The notes under the pieces are model-generated. The model worked only from the letters and a program-made list of their open reading frames with translations, made no database searches and was not told the DNA's origin. From Phragmites australis (taxonomy: Eukaryota; Streptophyta; Magnoliopsida; Poales; Poaceae), in contig NC_084922.1 in NCBI RefSeq assembly GCF_958298935.1, positions 11,782,501 through 11,846,500 of the forward strand: a stretch of 64,000 nt of DNA, read 5' to 3'. Both the position numbers and the translations under genes were made by a program. This document shows positions 21,633 through 33,300 of the stretch, one piece after another (position 1 is the stretch's first letter; the number at the start of each line of letters is the position of its first letter).

Positions 21633-24381
21633 ATGACGCACCCTGTGACCCTTGAGCTTCTTGACCCTGCAATGGACAAGAGGCAACGCAACTTCTTGTC
21701 CGTCGTGCACCAAACGGAGTTAGGGGTATTCCGACCACGTGGCCCTGGGGAGCTACTTACGATTGACGATCGTTGGAAGCACCGGTATGTCGCTATTTAG
21801 ATACGCATGTGCCAATTTATTTATGTATTGCATCCCCCGGTTTATTTCTATTCCCAATGGTGTTGGTTGGCAGCATCGGGACTCCTACTGCTTTGTCGTT
21901 TGGTGGAGACCTGAGCGACGGAGAACCCCGAGGCAGCGGCAAGACGATTCTCTTTTGACTGCTCGCTGATAGCTGCCCTGGTTGACCGATGGAGGCCTGA
22001 GACCCATACTTTTCACCTCCCCTGCGGTGAGATGACTCCGATGTTGCAAGACGTAGCCTATCTGTTAGGCTTACCTTGCGCCGTAGCTGCCGTTGGAGTC
22101 ATCGACATGGATGCTGACTGGATGAACGTCATGTATCAGTGCTTCGCCTCTGTTCAGCGGACAAACAACGCACCCCCTACATGCCTGAGTTCTTGTCCGA
22201 TCCACGAGGGCCCACGAAGAAGTGGATCCTATAGTTCCAGGTACCTTCCAATTTAACTTCTCATTAACTTTTCGAGTTTCCATATATTTTTCTTATCATC
22301 ACTTGCAATACTTGTAGCCTGCGTACATGCACCCGGAGGCCAGCGTGTACTCGGTGTAGAGGCATTTGGAGGCCTACTTGCTTTGGCTGTTTAGCTGGAT
22401 TATGTTCACCAGCTGCTAAGGCCACCTGGTGTCGAGAACCCTTATTCCGTACGCGTGGTGGATAGCGGATGCGGAGGGCGATGAGTTCCCACAGTTGAGT
22501 TGGGCCTCTGATGTCCTTGCTGCGACATATCGAGTGTTGTGCGACGTGTGCACGAAGAATGAGCCACTAGCCACTTTTGCTGGGTGCCCACTACTGCTGC
22601 AACTATGGTCTTACGAACGGTTCACGATAGGTCGGTCAGTTGTGGACCACTCACCATACCCTGGGGAATGGTATGACGAGCCCGAGGAGGACGGGCCAAC
22701 CATGGCCTCGCTGCGGTGTCGACGCCAGGTATGTACATAATATTTGAATGCTTTACTTCTCACATGTTTTTGTTCTGGATTATGACTATGTTTCTCACAC
22801 AGCTGCACTGGCTGCATGAGTAGACCCATAGCGCGTACGAGCTTTTTTGGTCGCAGTTCGATCGACTTCGTCCAGACGACGTGATTTGGACCCCATATAG
22901 CTACTTGTCCATCCAAGCCCGTGCGTCTTTGGGTATGTCTCCGTTGTGTACCCGTGACGAGGAGTACTGGCTTACGAAGACGTCGCTCGTCTTCGACATC
23001 TTCGTCGAGGAGTACTCACCCCACCGTGTCATGTGGTAGTTCGGGCGCTACTAGGCTTTCCCCCTAGTTAACATTCACACAGTTCCAAGCCACGTCTATA
23101 GGCAACTATAATCAAGTAAATAATTCATAACATTCGTCTCCTTGTCAGTCTATTTAACGTGGTTCACTTGCAGGTATACACGAAAGGGATAGGCGGTGGC
23201 AACCTCTAGGCAGATTGCTTGGCGCCGTACGCCTCAGCATGGTCCCAAGCTCTTGAGGATCTTGTGGAGGAGGCGCATCCATTCGACGAGCGGAGCTTCG
23301 AGGAGTACCTGCGGTGGTACGTGCCACGTACACGTACACGGGTCACCTTCACCCCAGAGGATGTCCGGCCCCACATCGCGTCGACTACGGAGGCCTACCT
23401 GAGCCATTGGGACGAGGATGCTGCATTAGCGGTATGTGTAATTTACATCTTATTTCAGTAGCATATACTCGCATAAGAACGACTGTAAACTGAAATTCTT
23501 ATTTCTTGTTTGTTTCCATATGCCGATATCATTTATGATATCCATAGGGACGCAGCTGGAACCATGGACCGCCTCAGGCAAGGGGTGCAGCTCAGTGGGG
23601 CGGATGTAGCGGGGTTCGTCAAGCAAGTTTTCGAAAAGACCGCGCCGGCCCTGAAGCTTACCTCTTGTCGGTCCACTGCAGACGTCGCTGGGGCACCTCC
23701 CAAGTCGAGTGGGGTCCACATAGAGTTGTCCAGGAGGTCTGATGTGCAATGCCATCCACTGGGGTTGGCACCCACACGGCCATCTGGACCACGACCTACA
23801 GGCCCGGACCCAATAGGTACAAATATTTCATACGCACGGCATTTAAAGATATTCGTTTGTTACTGATGCATTAATTTGAAACAAATATTAGGTGCACCTA
23901 CACACGTCTCGACGCTGCCACCTAAACCGAGCCCAGTGCCAACACCCTCACCACTCACAAGCTACTCAGGTACTGGGCGACACTATATTGTAGTATTCAA
24001 TATATTCAATAGTATATCTAATATTGTCCACATGTTACTACGAAGATGAGACCGGGTTGTCTTCAGCTGCACCTCGACCGATCCCACCACCACCGTTCGA
24101 CCCCTACTACAGCACGCACATCTGGCCATCTACTGCTGCACTTGCATACCACACAGGTACAATAGTGCATTTTATACAAATACTTTCATTTGCACATTTT
24201 TCGTATCTAATAAATTTATCTGTTCGTAGGCCCCTCCAGCCAGTACACATGGATGCTGACGGAACCTTCTCAATCTTCATACCCGAGCCAGGAGGATGAG
24301 CCTGGGCCAGATCCCCCGTTCGACCTCGTGAGGGACTTCTTCTGGGGCACACCAGACTACAACATCTTCCAGCAGTCCTAG
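21633..24381 (+). pseudogene. plant mobile domain (PMD) gene carried by the MULE
   Basis: Pieces of a split gene match the aminotransferase-like plant mobile domain. They include a start MTHPVTLELLDPAMDKRQRN, then THTFHLPCGEMTPMLQDVAY-LLGLP near 22005-22075 and YAWWIADAEGDEFPQLSW near 22445. Others are AGCPLLLQLWSYERF near 22590, DEEYWLTKTSLVFDIFVEEY near 22965 and EEYLRWYVPRTRTRV near 23300. AG/GT borders flank several pieces. A proline-rich tail ends near 24381. Some pieces contain stops, so the gene is probably dead. PMD genes occur both as host genes (MAIN family) and inside plant transposons; here the TIRs place it in a MULE. Confidence 0.7.
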
Positions 24382-24389
24382 CTATCCAG

Positions 24390-25264
24390 TTCTCCACTTC
24401 GGACACAACACACCCAGGAGGAGGCCTCGACACCTTTGATCCCTACTAGGCCTACCAGGCAGGTTGGTGCACCTGACGCCCTGACCAACTCTAGGGGCCA
24501 CGTGAGGGCCAACCAGCGGCAGCGGCACCAGGACCATGATGATGGGAACGGCCGTGTCAGCGGGGGAGACAGCAGTAGGATTGTACATTTGCTTTTGTAA
24601 CTTACATATGCATCTTCGATTGACGAGCTATTCTTACATATTCGGACGCGTCTAATCTCTATGGTCTACTTACCATGTCGTAACTGCATTTCTTATTCCA
24701 ATGTGACAGCACGCTAGTTGCATTTCTTAATCCAACGTGATCACACGCTACTTTCTATCGTCCTCGACTTTGTATGAACCGTTCACGATAGACCTAGAAA
24801 AGTATTTCTTACAAAGCTACTTATACACGAAGTGACCACTCGAAAACTCTATCGGGAGTCTAACTTTAGTCACGAAGTGACCACACGACTCAACTTTAAC
24901 CATTAAATGACACCACCTCTGTCCTAGCGTAATCTGCAGACACAAATTGATCGCACCACTCAACTATAACCATGAAATGACAACACATTTGTCCTTGCGC
25001 AGGCTGTAGACAAGAAGTGACAACACGGGAGAGCTTTTACCAAAAATTAAAGGACAACACATGTATCTTGACACATGGAATATCTGCCCAGCATCAATGC
25101 CACAACTTTTCCATTTTTCAAGAGGGAGTCCAATGCTCCTACCCCCCGCCAAGCCCATACACCCACTCCATTCTTCAAGAGAGAATCCAATGCTCATGCC
25201 CTCCGCCACCATAAATAACCCCACCTTCATGCATGGATACACCACTCATTTCTTAGTTCTCTCA
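24390..25264. other. spacer between the MULE accessory genes
   Basis: 24390-24600 is probably 3' tail of the PMD gene. 24830-25030 contains imperfect repeats built on GAAGTGACCACACGACTCAA-like units. No gene is supported. 25150-25270 is pyrimidine-rich, as in a leader of the next gene. Confidence 0.4.
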
Positions 25265-25270
25265 ACTGCA

Positions 25271-25863
25271 ATGTCTTCCTCAGCTCTACCAAGCCCACCC
25301 AAGAAACATTGGAGGATTTTTATCCCCAGGGTGTCGAACCACCAACGTGCTTATGTCGTGACCGTTGTAGGCTTCGTGAGTCCCAGGACATCTCCTACAC
25401 CTATAGCCTACGCTTCTTCATGTGTGCCAACTACCAACACAACAAGCCTCAACGTGGACCGTATGAGTACCCACTGGTATAGCGACAAAGATCAGCCACA
25501 TCCTTCTTGATTTCACGCACTGTTTACTAATCTCTCATCTTGTTTTATTTGTCCAGTCTCCTCCACCTATTTGTGACTTTATTGAATGGCTCGACATTGA
25601 GCAAAATGAAGACCATAAGTGGTGGGTCGACATGACTATGTGGTGGAGGAGGGAAACTTACGCACGTCGAGAGTACGAGCAACAATAAGAGGAACTATGC
25701 TTGAAGCGGCAGGAAGAAGAGCGCATGAGAAAGACAACGCAGGACCATACCGAGGCTCAGGCCCGCGAAGCTGAAAGGGCAAGGAAGCTGGAGAGAGACT
25801 GTCGCGCTAAGGTGGCAGATCCCGATGCCCTACGAAAGGGCAAATATCCTAGGTGCACTCAGT
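25271..25863 (+). pseudogene. GRF-like accessory gene of the MULE
   Basis: Exon 1 starts MSSSALPSPPKKHWRIFIPR at 25271. An intron-like gap of about 45 bases follows SDKDQPHPS. The second part reads PPPICDFIEWLDIEQNEDHK and then an arginine/glutamate-rich coiled coil (EEERMRKTTQDHTEAQAREA), ending at a TAG near 25863. The CxFxxWxD pattern followed by a coiled coil is typical of GRF-zinc-finger proteins encoded by plant MULEs. An in-frame TAA after EYEQQ indicates decay. Confidence 0.55.
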
Positions 25864-26339
25864 AGAGAGCATCTAATGTAACCTGACATGTTTCTACTCC
25901 TTAAGGCATGTTATGATTAGGAGCAGCGCACTATTAAGTAGGTCTTTATGCGAACCGTACATGCCACCTTTTTTTGTCGTCGTGTCTTTGTGGTTATAGT
26001 CCTATGTAATATTTTCCACCGTATGTATAATCTTATGTTTGTCGCCGTTTGTAACCTCATTGCCGCGTAATATGCTGCGAGTGCTTCACATATGTAATTT
26101 GTTCACAAAAATTGATTTTGTATCCTCCCAACAATACGTAAACTAGTCCAAAATATCGATATATGTACAACGATCCATATTTTCCAAAATATCGCTTCCC
26201 CATTATGCTATATTGGCCACTTTTTTAGCATTCTAATTCTAAATTTTGCAGCATATCAATTTCAAATATTGAGCAATACAAATATATAATTAAAAAAATC
26301 AAAGCTGGGCCTACCTGTCCAGTGGGAGGGCGGTAGGCA

Positions 26340-26470
26340 CCTACTCACCCTTTCAGTGGGCGGTTGGCACCTACCCGCCCTCTGAGAGGGCGGTTAGCCC
26401 CACCCGCCCTTTCAGAGGGCGGTAAGAGGTAGCCCTGCCACCGTGGCACTCCTTAGCCCTTTCAGAGGAC
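26340..26470. repeat. short repeats in the right MULE end
   Basis: Five or so copies of CGCCCTYTCAGAGGGCGGTT-like units, each partly palindromic, are arranged in tandem. Related units stand in the left end at 16112-16155. Subterminal repeats of this kind are often transposase binding sites; here that is an inference. Confidence 0.65.
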
Positions 26471-26551
26471 GGCATATGACTATTTTTGCAAATGTTGCCC
26501 TGGGGAGTCTATTTATTTTAATTTTTAATTGAAAAAATATAAAAATAAAAA

Positions 26552-27126
26552 CTTGGACAATTTGTCGATAGACATGAAAAGAGGGCTACTAGGCCCAGTT
26601 AGACACTCAAATTCTTCTAAAAAAAGTTAGACGCACAAAGAGACTATTGGGCCTAGTTGGACGTTTTACATGATTTACATCGTCTCCAAAAAAAAAAAAA
26701 AAAAATTAGAGGTGGTGAACAATGTGGAGAGGAAGAACAAGTGTGCCTACAAGTCTACAACACAATCCTGCAAGTCTACAACACAATCCTGCATGAAGTT
26801 AGAACTCGCTCGGCGATGCCCACTCTCCGGCAAAGATTGCATGTACTTTGGTGCTGGGGAGACATATCTGCCTCCTTAACCCTCCTGAGTGTGTTCATAT
26901 ACCTTTAAACATTACTGAATAATAACGTCTGCCTTCCCTAAAAAAACTTGGACAATTTCTTACCTCTTGCTTTTGTTAATAATTTAACTACTTATTTTTC
27001 GAACATATATTTGTTGGACATCCTATAAATGTTATCCTTAGGACACTACAAGTCATTAAACCATATTCGAGTTAGATTTATGTGCTTACAAGTTCATTAC
27101 ACTACTTTTGAGTAAGTCTTGTACCC
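26552..27126. other. spacer between two MULEs
   Basis: A short AT-rich interval with an A18-like run near 26688-26706 and a 21-bp perfect tandem pair, AAGTCTACAACACAATCCTGC, at 26751-26792. No gene is supported. Confidence 0.5.
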
Positions 27127-27236
27127 TTATAAGGGTTAATTAGATCCATGTCATCCTGACTTTAATGGTTTCAAAAAATGCCATAACAAAGGTCGATATC
27201 GGGCTCGTGTCATTACAATTTTCCTTCGATCTGAAC

Positions 27237-27927
27237 TAGGGATGGCAATCGGGTACGGGTAATGCTCACCCATACCCATACTCGCCAGTTTTTTACCCGC
27301 CCACGGTATACCCATGAACGCTCGCGGGTGAAGGGCCGGCACCAAACTCGTCGCCCATGGGTACCGATCGCGGCGGCGTCTTGGGGGTGGGGTGAGCAGG
27401 GACGGGGGTGGCGCTGTGGGGCAACAGGGTGGTAGCGTGGGAAGGTAGGGCGAGGTGAGGTGAGCTGGGGTGGGACGGTGCTGTCTTGGTATTGGGGCGG
27501 GGGGCACCCTTGCGGCAGGGTGATAAGAGCAGGGTGGCGAGGAGGGTGGGGCGATAGGACGACAGCGCGGGACGATGAGGCGAGCTAGGGCGGGGTGGCG
27601 GCGTGAGACGGTGGGGCAAGCAGGGGCGCGGCGGGGGGGGGGGGGGTGAGCTGGGGCGGTGGGGTTGAGTGGGATTGTTTAGATGCATTGGATGTGCATA
27701 TGTATGCGAGGGATTAGGGTTTAAAAGACCCACCTGTCATAGATCTGTACGGGTAAACGGGTGTCATGAGTATGGGTATGCCTTACCCATACCCGTACCT
27801 GTATACCCGTCAGGTAGTATTTTTCGCCTACGAACGTACCCATGGGTACCAAATGCTATTCATACCCTACCATATTCGGGTATTTACCCACGAGTAAACG
27901 GGTAATCTGGATAAATTGCCATCCGTA
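27237..27927. mobile_element. non-autonomous hAT-type element, 691 bp
   Basis: It is flanked by a perfect 8-bp duplication, ATCTGAAC, at 27229-27236 and 27928-27935. The ends are TAGGGATGGCAAT and, on the other strand, TACGGATGGCAAT. Subterminal regions are dense in ACCCATACCCG/CGGGTATGGG repeats, especially at 27260-27360 and 27760-27910. The centre is GC-rich and non-coding. The 8-bp duplication and TAGGG-type ends indicate a hAT element. Confidence 0.9.
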
Positions 27928-28395
27928 ATCTGAACCATGCCATTATGTACACCTCGACAAGCTTGGACCCACTTTCAGGCTCATGTATTCCTCTATGTGA
28001 CCCAAATGCCCCCATCTTGGCTGGCTTACACTTGCCTTCAGTTCGACTCGACCAGCTCACCCCCCTCCTCCCCGTTCCCATTACTCAAGGCAGAGAAACC
28101 CTAGCCCTCATCCACAACCTACGCGGCAATGGTGAAGGAGACTGGGCGAGTTGAGCTTCTCACCGACGATGGAGTCGGAGCTCATCTGAGTTCCACTGAG
28201 GAGATATCCTCTACGGCCACTTTGACACCTACTTTGAAGGAGATGAACCTTTTCTTGTCCAAGTGCACCGATTCTCCCAAACCATGAGTAACCCTAGTCT
28301 CTCCCAGATCCCTCTAAATCCGGTGAAAGGCATTGGTTCTCGATAGTAAATAGTAGAGATTTGTTGTTTATCTTCCATTTCTGCTAGGATTTAAT

Positions 28396-29246
28396 TTGGA
28401 TTTCTCACTTTGTTTTGGTAGGCATTGGTTGACGATAGAGATAAAGGTTCAAGGTTTTGTCACAATAGACTCAGATGGTAGGAAATTGTATACCGAAGGC
28501 ATGAGTCAGAATTGGGTTGTGGATTCTAAAAGCTTTAAAATGGATTTCATTATGAAAAGCTTGAGTGCCGAGATCGCATGGGGCATGAACCAGAAAGCCA
28601 TGGTGTGGTTCTTTCACAAGAAGGTGGGTGAGGATGTAAGACTAGTTGATGATTATCAAATGGTAGATGTCTTTGAAATGTACAGACCAGAGAACCACTT
28701 CTAGCTCCTTGTAGCAGTGTTTGACAATGCGAGATCTGAGGAATTTGAGTCTGATGCTTTACAACCTTTGTGTGTTGTACCACCTGAAGTACCAATTACC
28801 AATCCTATTGAAACATGTCATCCAACTTAGAAAGGCCAAAAAACATCTGAATCGGAAGTAGCATATTATAAAGAAACAACAACCGAAAATCAGGTTCTAA
28901 GAAGCATATGCAATTGAGCTTGATATCTTTGATAGTGCCGAGGAGTATGTTGGTGTCAATGATGAGCACATATATGTAACACAACATGCACAACCAGCTC
29001 AGCATGCTAAAGGTACTGAAGCTGCTGACACTACACAAACTTATCAAGTTGCTGAAGCTACTAACATTGCACAACCTTCTGAACCTGGTGAACCTGCTGC
29101 TAAAGGGGCTAATCCCCTTGAGGCGGAGATCATAGACATAGACCCTTAGGAACTAAATGTGCTCCGTGATCTTGAGAACCTAGTTATTAGGAAGGATGCA
29201 TTATTTCCTAACATCATATCTTTCAGAAAAGCAGTAAGGTACTATG
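28396..29246 (+). pseudogene. mudrA-like transposase, N-terminal half before the gypsy insertion
   Basis: The frame from 28396 reads [15 protein letters not shown] and later [20 protein letters not shown]. After a frame change, a stretch near 29155-29243 reads NVLRDLENLVIRKDALFPNI followed by SFRKAVRYY. This is the start of the MuDR N-terminal DNA-binding domain (LFPNxxxFRKAVRxY). The frame is cut exactly at the gypsy duplication CTATG and continues at 41876. Several stops and frame changes show decay. Confidence 0.7.
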
Positions 29247-29892
29247 TGTTGGAAACTAGCATCGCCAATAGAGTGGTGGGCCTTTGAACCCCAGAGGAAT
29301 TCGAAGGCTAAAGGGAAACACACACAAAGTGGAGAAGCCTTTGTCAGAATTAATGTCACCTATCTTGTCAGCTCAGTTATGCCCTATTTATAGGCCGTAC
29401 CCGACCGTTCACTGTTACAGTTTACCAGATTACCCCTCCAACTACTACATTCTCAGCATATTCAATGGTAATACGGTAATATCCTAAGTACATCTAGATT
29501 ATTTACAATCCTACCCCTCGTGGTCTTCGGTTGCTGACATCGGTCCTCCCTTCGACCATGCCTTCATCCTTTCCTCCATCTTCGCATTGAACTTGGGTCA
29601 CCCTTCGCTTGGGTGTCTGAAGTTCCCCGCCCTTTGGTGTCCCTTCATGCGACTCCATCGCGACATCGTGCAAAGCTCTTTGGCTGAGCTCCGAAGGCGC
29701 GACCAAGGCTTCGCCCGTCCCAACTGCCGAAACTGTTCCCGCGGCATGGATAGTCTGAAGGGTTCCTTCAGCTTGCTGATGGGTTCCTGTAAGACAGCAG
29801 ATCCACGGTAACCATCAGCCTTGTTAGTTTGCGGTGTCCACAGAGGTCTTCGATCCAATGTCTGAAGGGGCTTGTAAGACCATTCCCCAACA
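29247..29892 (-). repeat. 3' LTR of the Tat-like element
   Basis: It matches 41198-41870 over its full length, with scattered substitutions and small length changes. The adjacent TGGGGGGCTGC on the minus strand is the likely polypurine tract. Confidence 0.9.
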
Positions 29893-30320
29893 GCAGCCCC
29901 CCACGGGCAAGATTCCTCCTTGATGGGCTGAACTCGTGAATTAGATGGTATCATCGAACACTGTCCCCTTTGGCCCGTCGAAGGCCTCCTAGTATACTAG
30001 TTTCCTTTTGCTACTCAGCCCCCTTTGCTAAATTTTTTCTATAAGTGACAGTTTTATTCTGGTGAGATGGTTCGAATTTCAAAACGTCAATTATTGTTCG
30101 CTTGTCTTAATTGCCATTAATGCGATGGTTCAATTTCCAATGCGCGTCTTCCCAATTGCTCTTTAGTTGGCGTTTTGAGTGCTATATATAGACTACCCCG
30201 TGGTTCATTTGTTTTTACCAAGCCTCTACGTTTAAGCCTGCACACGCATCACTCTACGCTCTGCATGTAGCTATTCGCCATCCTTCGCACTTCGGATTGA
30301 AGCCAAGGCAGGTTGTCTCG

Positions 30321-33300
30321 ATGGCTCCAAAATGCAAATCTGGTAAGCCGAAGACCTACTGGATTGGGCACTCGAAGGTCGACGAAGGAGTCCTGGCCGG
30401 CCTGAAGAAAGAAGGCTTGATAAATGATATTTTCAAGGTCAGATTTCCCAAGGACCAAGAGACTCCGACGCTGGAAGACGATGAAGCCCTTTGTCTTTGT
30501 GGATTACTTCCAAACTGGACTTCGTCTACCCTGCGATGAGATGGTGGCGAAAGTCCTCAAGATGTTTGAGTTCTTTCTATGTCATCTAACGTTGAACGCC
30601 ATTGTTTGGCTTTGCCTTTTCACGTAGGCGGCAAGGTCAGCAGAAGCAAAGGCCTTAGCTAGAGCCTTCGTTGACACCCACCAGCTCCACCATCAGCCTA
30701 AGCTGGATTTTGTGGATGATGTTCAAAGCGAAGCCCACTATGGTTGCATGAAATTCTCTTATTGAGTAGGGTTGTCTACACCTGCTGTGGCCTATAAAAA
30801 CAAATGACCGAAGGATTAGACACACTGGTGGTTCTACCATAAGGTAGACAAGGGGGATTATCTTGTATCTAAATGCCAATATTACAAAGTTAATAGTGCC
30901 CTGGATGTGTAGCTGAAGAGCTCCCATGGGGCAGCGTTCAATGCCTTTATGAGGTGTGAGAAGCACCTAAGCACTCGTGACCTCTTTGAAGAGTTCCTTG
31001 CTGCAGGGGTCTGGCCACTGAGAAAAGGTTGGACCATTCCATCCTTCAGACTGAAGGGGCCAGTGGGACTTTGACTCCCCCAGTTTAATTTTAGTGGAAA
31101 GCCTGGTATGTTTCTTGGCTCAACTCCCATTAACCTTTGATTTTCTGCTATTCTGTGGGTGATGATGACCTCGGGGGCCCCGAAGCCATTGAAGCGGTGT
31201 CCCTTCAACAAGCGCCTTCAAAGGACACATTAGATGTCTCTGTCCCATCGCTAAAACATGCTACAACTTCTGCACAAATTGGCTTGGCCCCTCTCATGAT
31301 TGATAGCGACGACAATGACGATGAGTCGCTGGACTCGCGAGTTGTTGCTGAAAAAGTGGAGGTGATGGAGATCGCATTTGGGTGCGATGAAGGGGTCAAA
31401 GGGGCAGAAAATACCGAAGAAGCTAGCGATGAGTCAGACAGCTCATCCTCCAGCTTAGACCTCGGGTCCCTCAAAAGCCATAGAGCTTCAAAGACCGGAG
31501 AGGAGGGGAATGCTTTGCCACTGTTGCGCCATCGTGGCGGCAAAGACCTTATGTCTGCGGGTGCCTCACTCAATGCCAGAGTTATTGAGGCCGAAGCACT
31601 GCACTTAAGTTCGTTTGAGCCAACAGCTGGAGAGGTGAAGGATGCAAAGAACATCTTCAATAGCTTCGCCCTCCCCAAGCTCGAGATACAACTTGCCCAT
31701 AAACTTGCTTTTGAACTTGCGGACACCTTCGATATTGCGACGGTGAAGGTACTTATGATTATTATTATGCTCTTCTTCGCATACTCATACTTATAATCCT
31801 GTTACAGGGCATGGTTCTCATGCATGCTATGCGCAAGCGTGCGGAACAAGCTGAGGCTCGCACAAAGGGAGTAGAGGTGATGAGGGGTATTGTCGGAGGA
31901 TGAACTCCACAAGCGGGGATCCGGAGGGACCCCCTTTGAGATTCGGCTGGGGGGATGATTCTGAATCTACCTCGTACGTGAAATAAATGGGAGTAAATGA
32001 GATGCAGGTGGGTTGGATGATCAGATGTAGGAGGAAATAAATGCTCAGGGATTTTTAGACAGGTTCAGACCGCACGGAGCGTAATACCCTACTCCTATGT
32101 GTATGCTATAAATGCTCTGGAAATGCCTCTCTGAGGATCTCTTGTGTTACAAGGGTTCCTGTCTAAGTCTAGAGCTTCGTGCTTCTTGTTCTTCGTCAGC
32201 TTGTCTCGGTCCTCAAGAACTTGATCTGCCGTGAGCTCGATCTCTTTTCTCCGGGGAGCCCGCCCCCCTTTTATACCCCGTCGGGGCGGTTAGCGTGCCC
32301 AGAAAGGATGACGCGAGTTTCAAGGTGCCATAAATGGAAAGCAACCATCATGGGCTGTAGTTTGATGTTACGGGGGGGGGGAGGGGGGGTTGAAAACACG
32401 CCCCCGTCCGGTCCTGTCGTCATCATCCCGCTTTTCAGCGGGTGCTGCGGGGAGGGCCCACCGGGCAGTCACTGAGCAACCCCGCGCGCCCGTCCGGTCA
32501 GAGCGAGCCTGACACAGCAGAGCGGCAGGCGATATACCTCGAGCCCTGCGACGATATCCCGAGGCGCGCCGGATGACGCGCGATTGGACCCGCCGCATTA
32601 AATGTCCCCACGCTTCCCTGCCAGGCAGTGGCAGGGACTGACAGCAGGTGTGGGGGGAATGGTTGGAAGTGACGGGCCACGCTCTCTCTTAAATGCAGCA
32701 TCGGGCCTCTCACCAATTGACATCTCACCGATGAGCTCTTGTGGGTCCACCGGCAAGGGGCTTCTCAAGTCCTCAGGGAACTCGGGTGCTCGGGGACTAC
32801 TGTTCATAGCCCCGAGCACTCTCTCCCGGATATGCCTTTTCTTAGTCCTCGGGGAACTCGGGTGCTCGGGGGCTACTGTCCATAGCCCCGAGCACTTTCT
32901 CCCGAAACTTGTGTCTGCTCGGGTCATCGGGGAACTCGGGTACTTGTGGACCACTGTTCATGGCCCCAAGGGCCCTCTCCCGGAACTTGTACTTCTCAGG
33001 TCCTCGGGGAACTTGGGTACTCGGGGACCGCTGTTTATGGCCCCGAGTACCCTCTCCCGGAACTTGGTCTTCTCGGATCTCAGGGAAAAGTTCCCAAGGG
33101 AGGGCGCCACATGGCACTATGCTGTCCTGGCCTCGGGACTCGGGGACCCTCGGTTCCCATGTCACCGACAGGCATGCTACTCCGAAGAGCTGATAAGGCC
33201 GAAGGCAAGCTTGACGAATATGTCCGGCAAACGAAAATGACCATTTTGCATGCGCATTAATTGGAGGCAGAGGTAGATGCCCTTCATCAACACGCAGAGG

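Larger units (their letters stand above)
16030..26551 (+). mobile_element. large decayed MULE with accessory genes
   Basis: About 120-150 bp at 16030-16150 match the reverse complement of about 26430-26551. The shared run includes TTTTTATTTTTATATTTTTT, then ACAAAAATAGCCGTAT-type sequence and GCCGTCCTCTGA. Both ends also carry short repeats of the type GCCCTCTGAGAGGGCGGTT. Inside, in one direction, are mudrA remains (16703-17350 and 21003-21319), a plant-mobile-domain gene (21633-24381) and a GRF-like gene (25271-25863). An LTR retrotransposon (17351-21020) interrupts it. A 9-bp target duplication could not be resolved. Premature stops make it inactive. Confidence 0.75.

Noticed and set aside
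31137..31796. A 219-codon plus-strand frame as a host gene
   Set aside because: It lies wholly inside the 3' region of the gypsy element and fits its antisense accessory gene.
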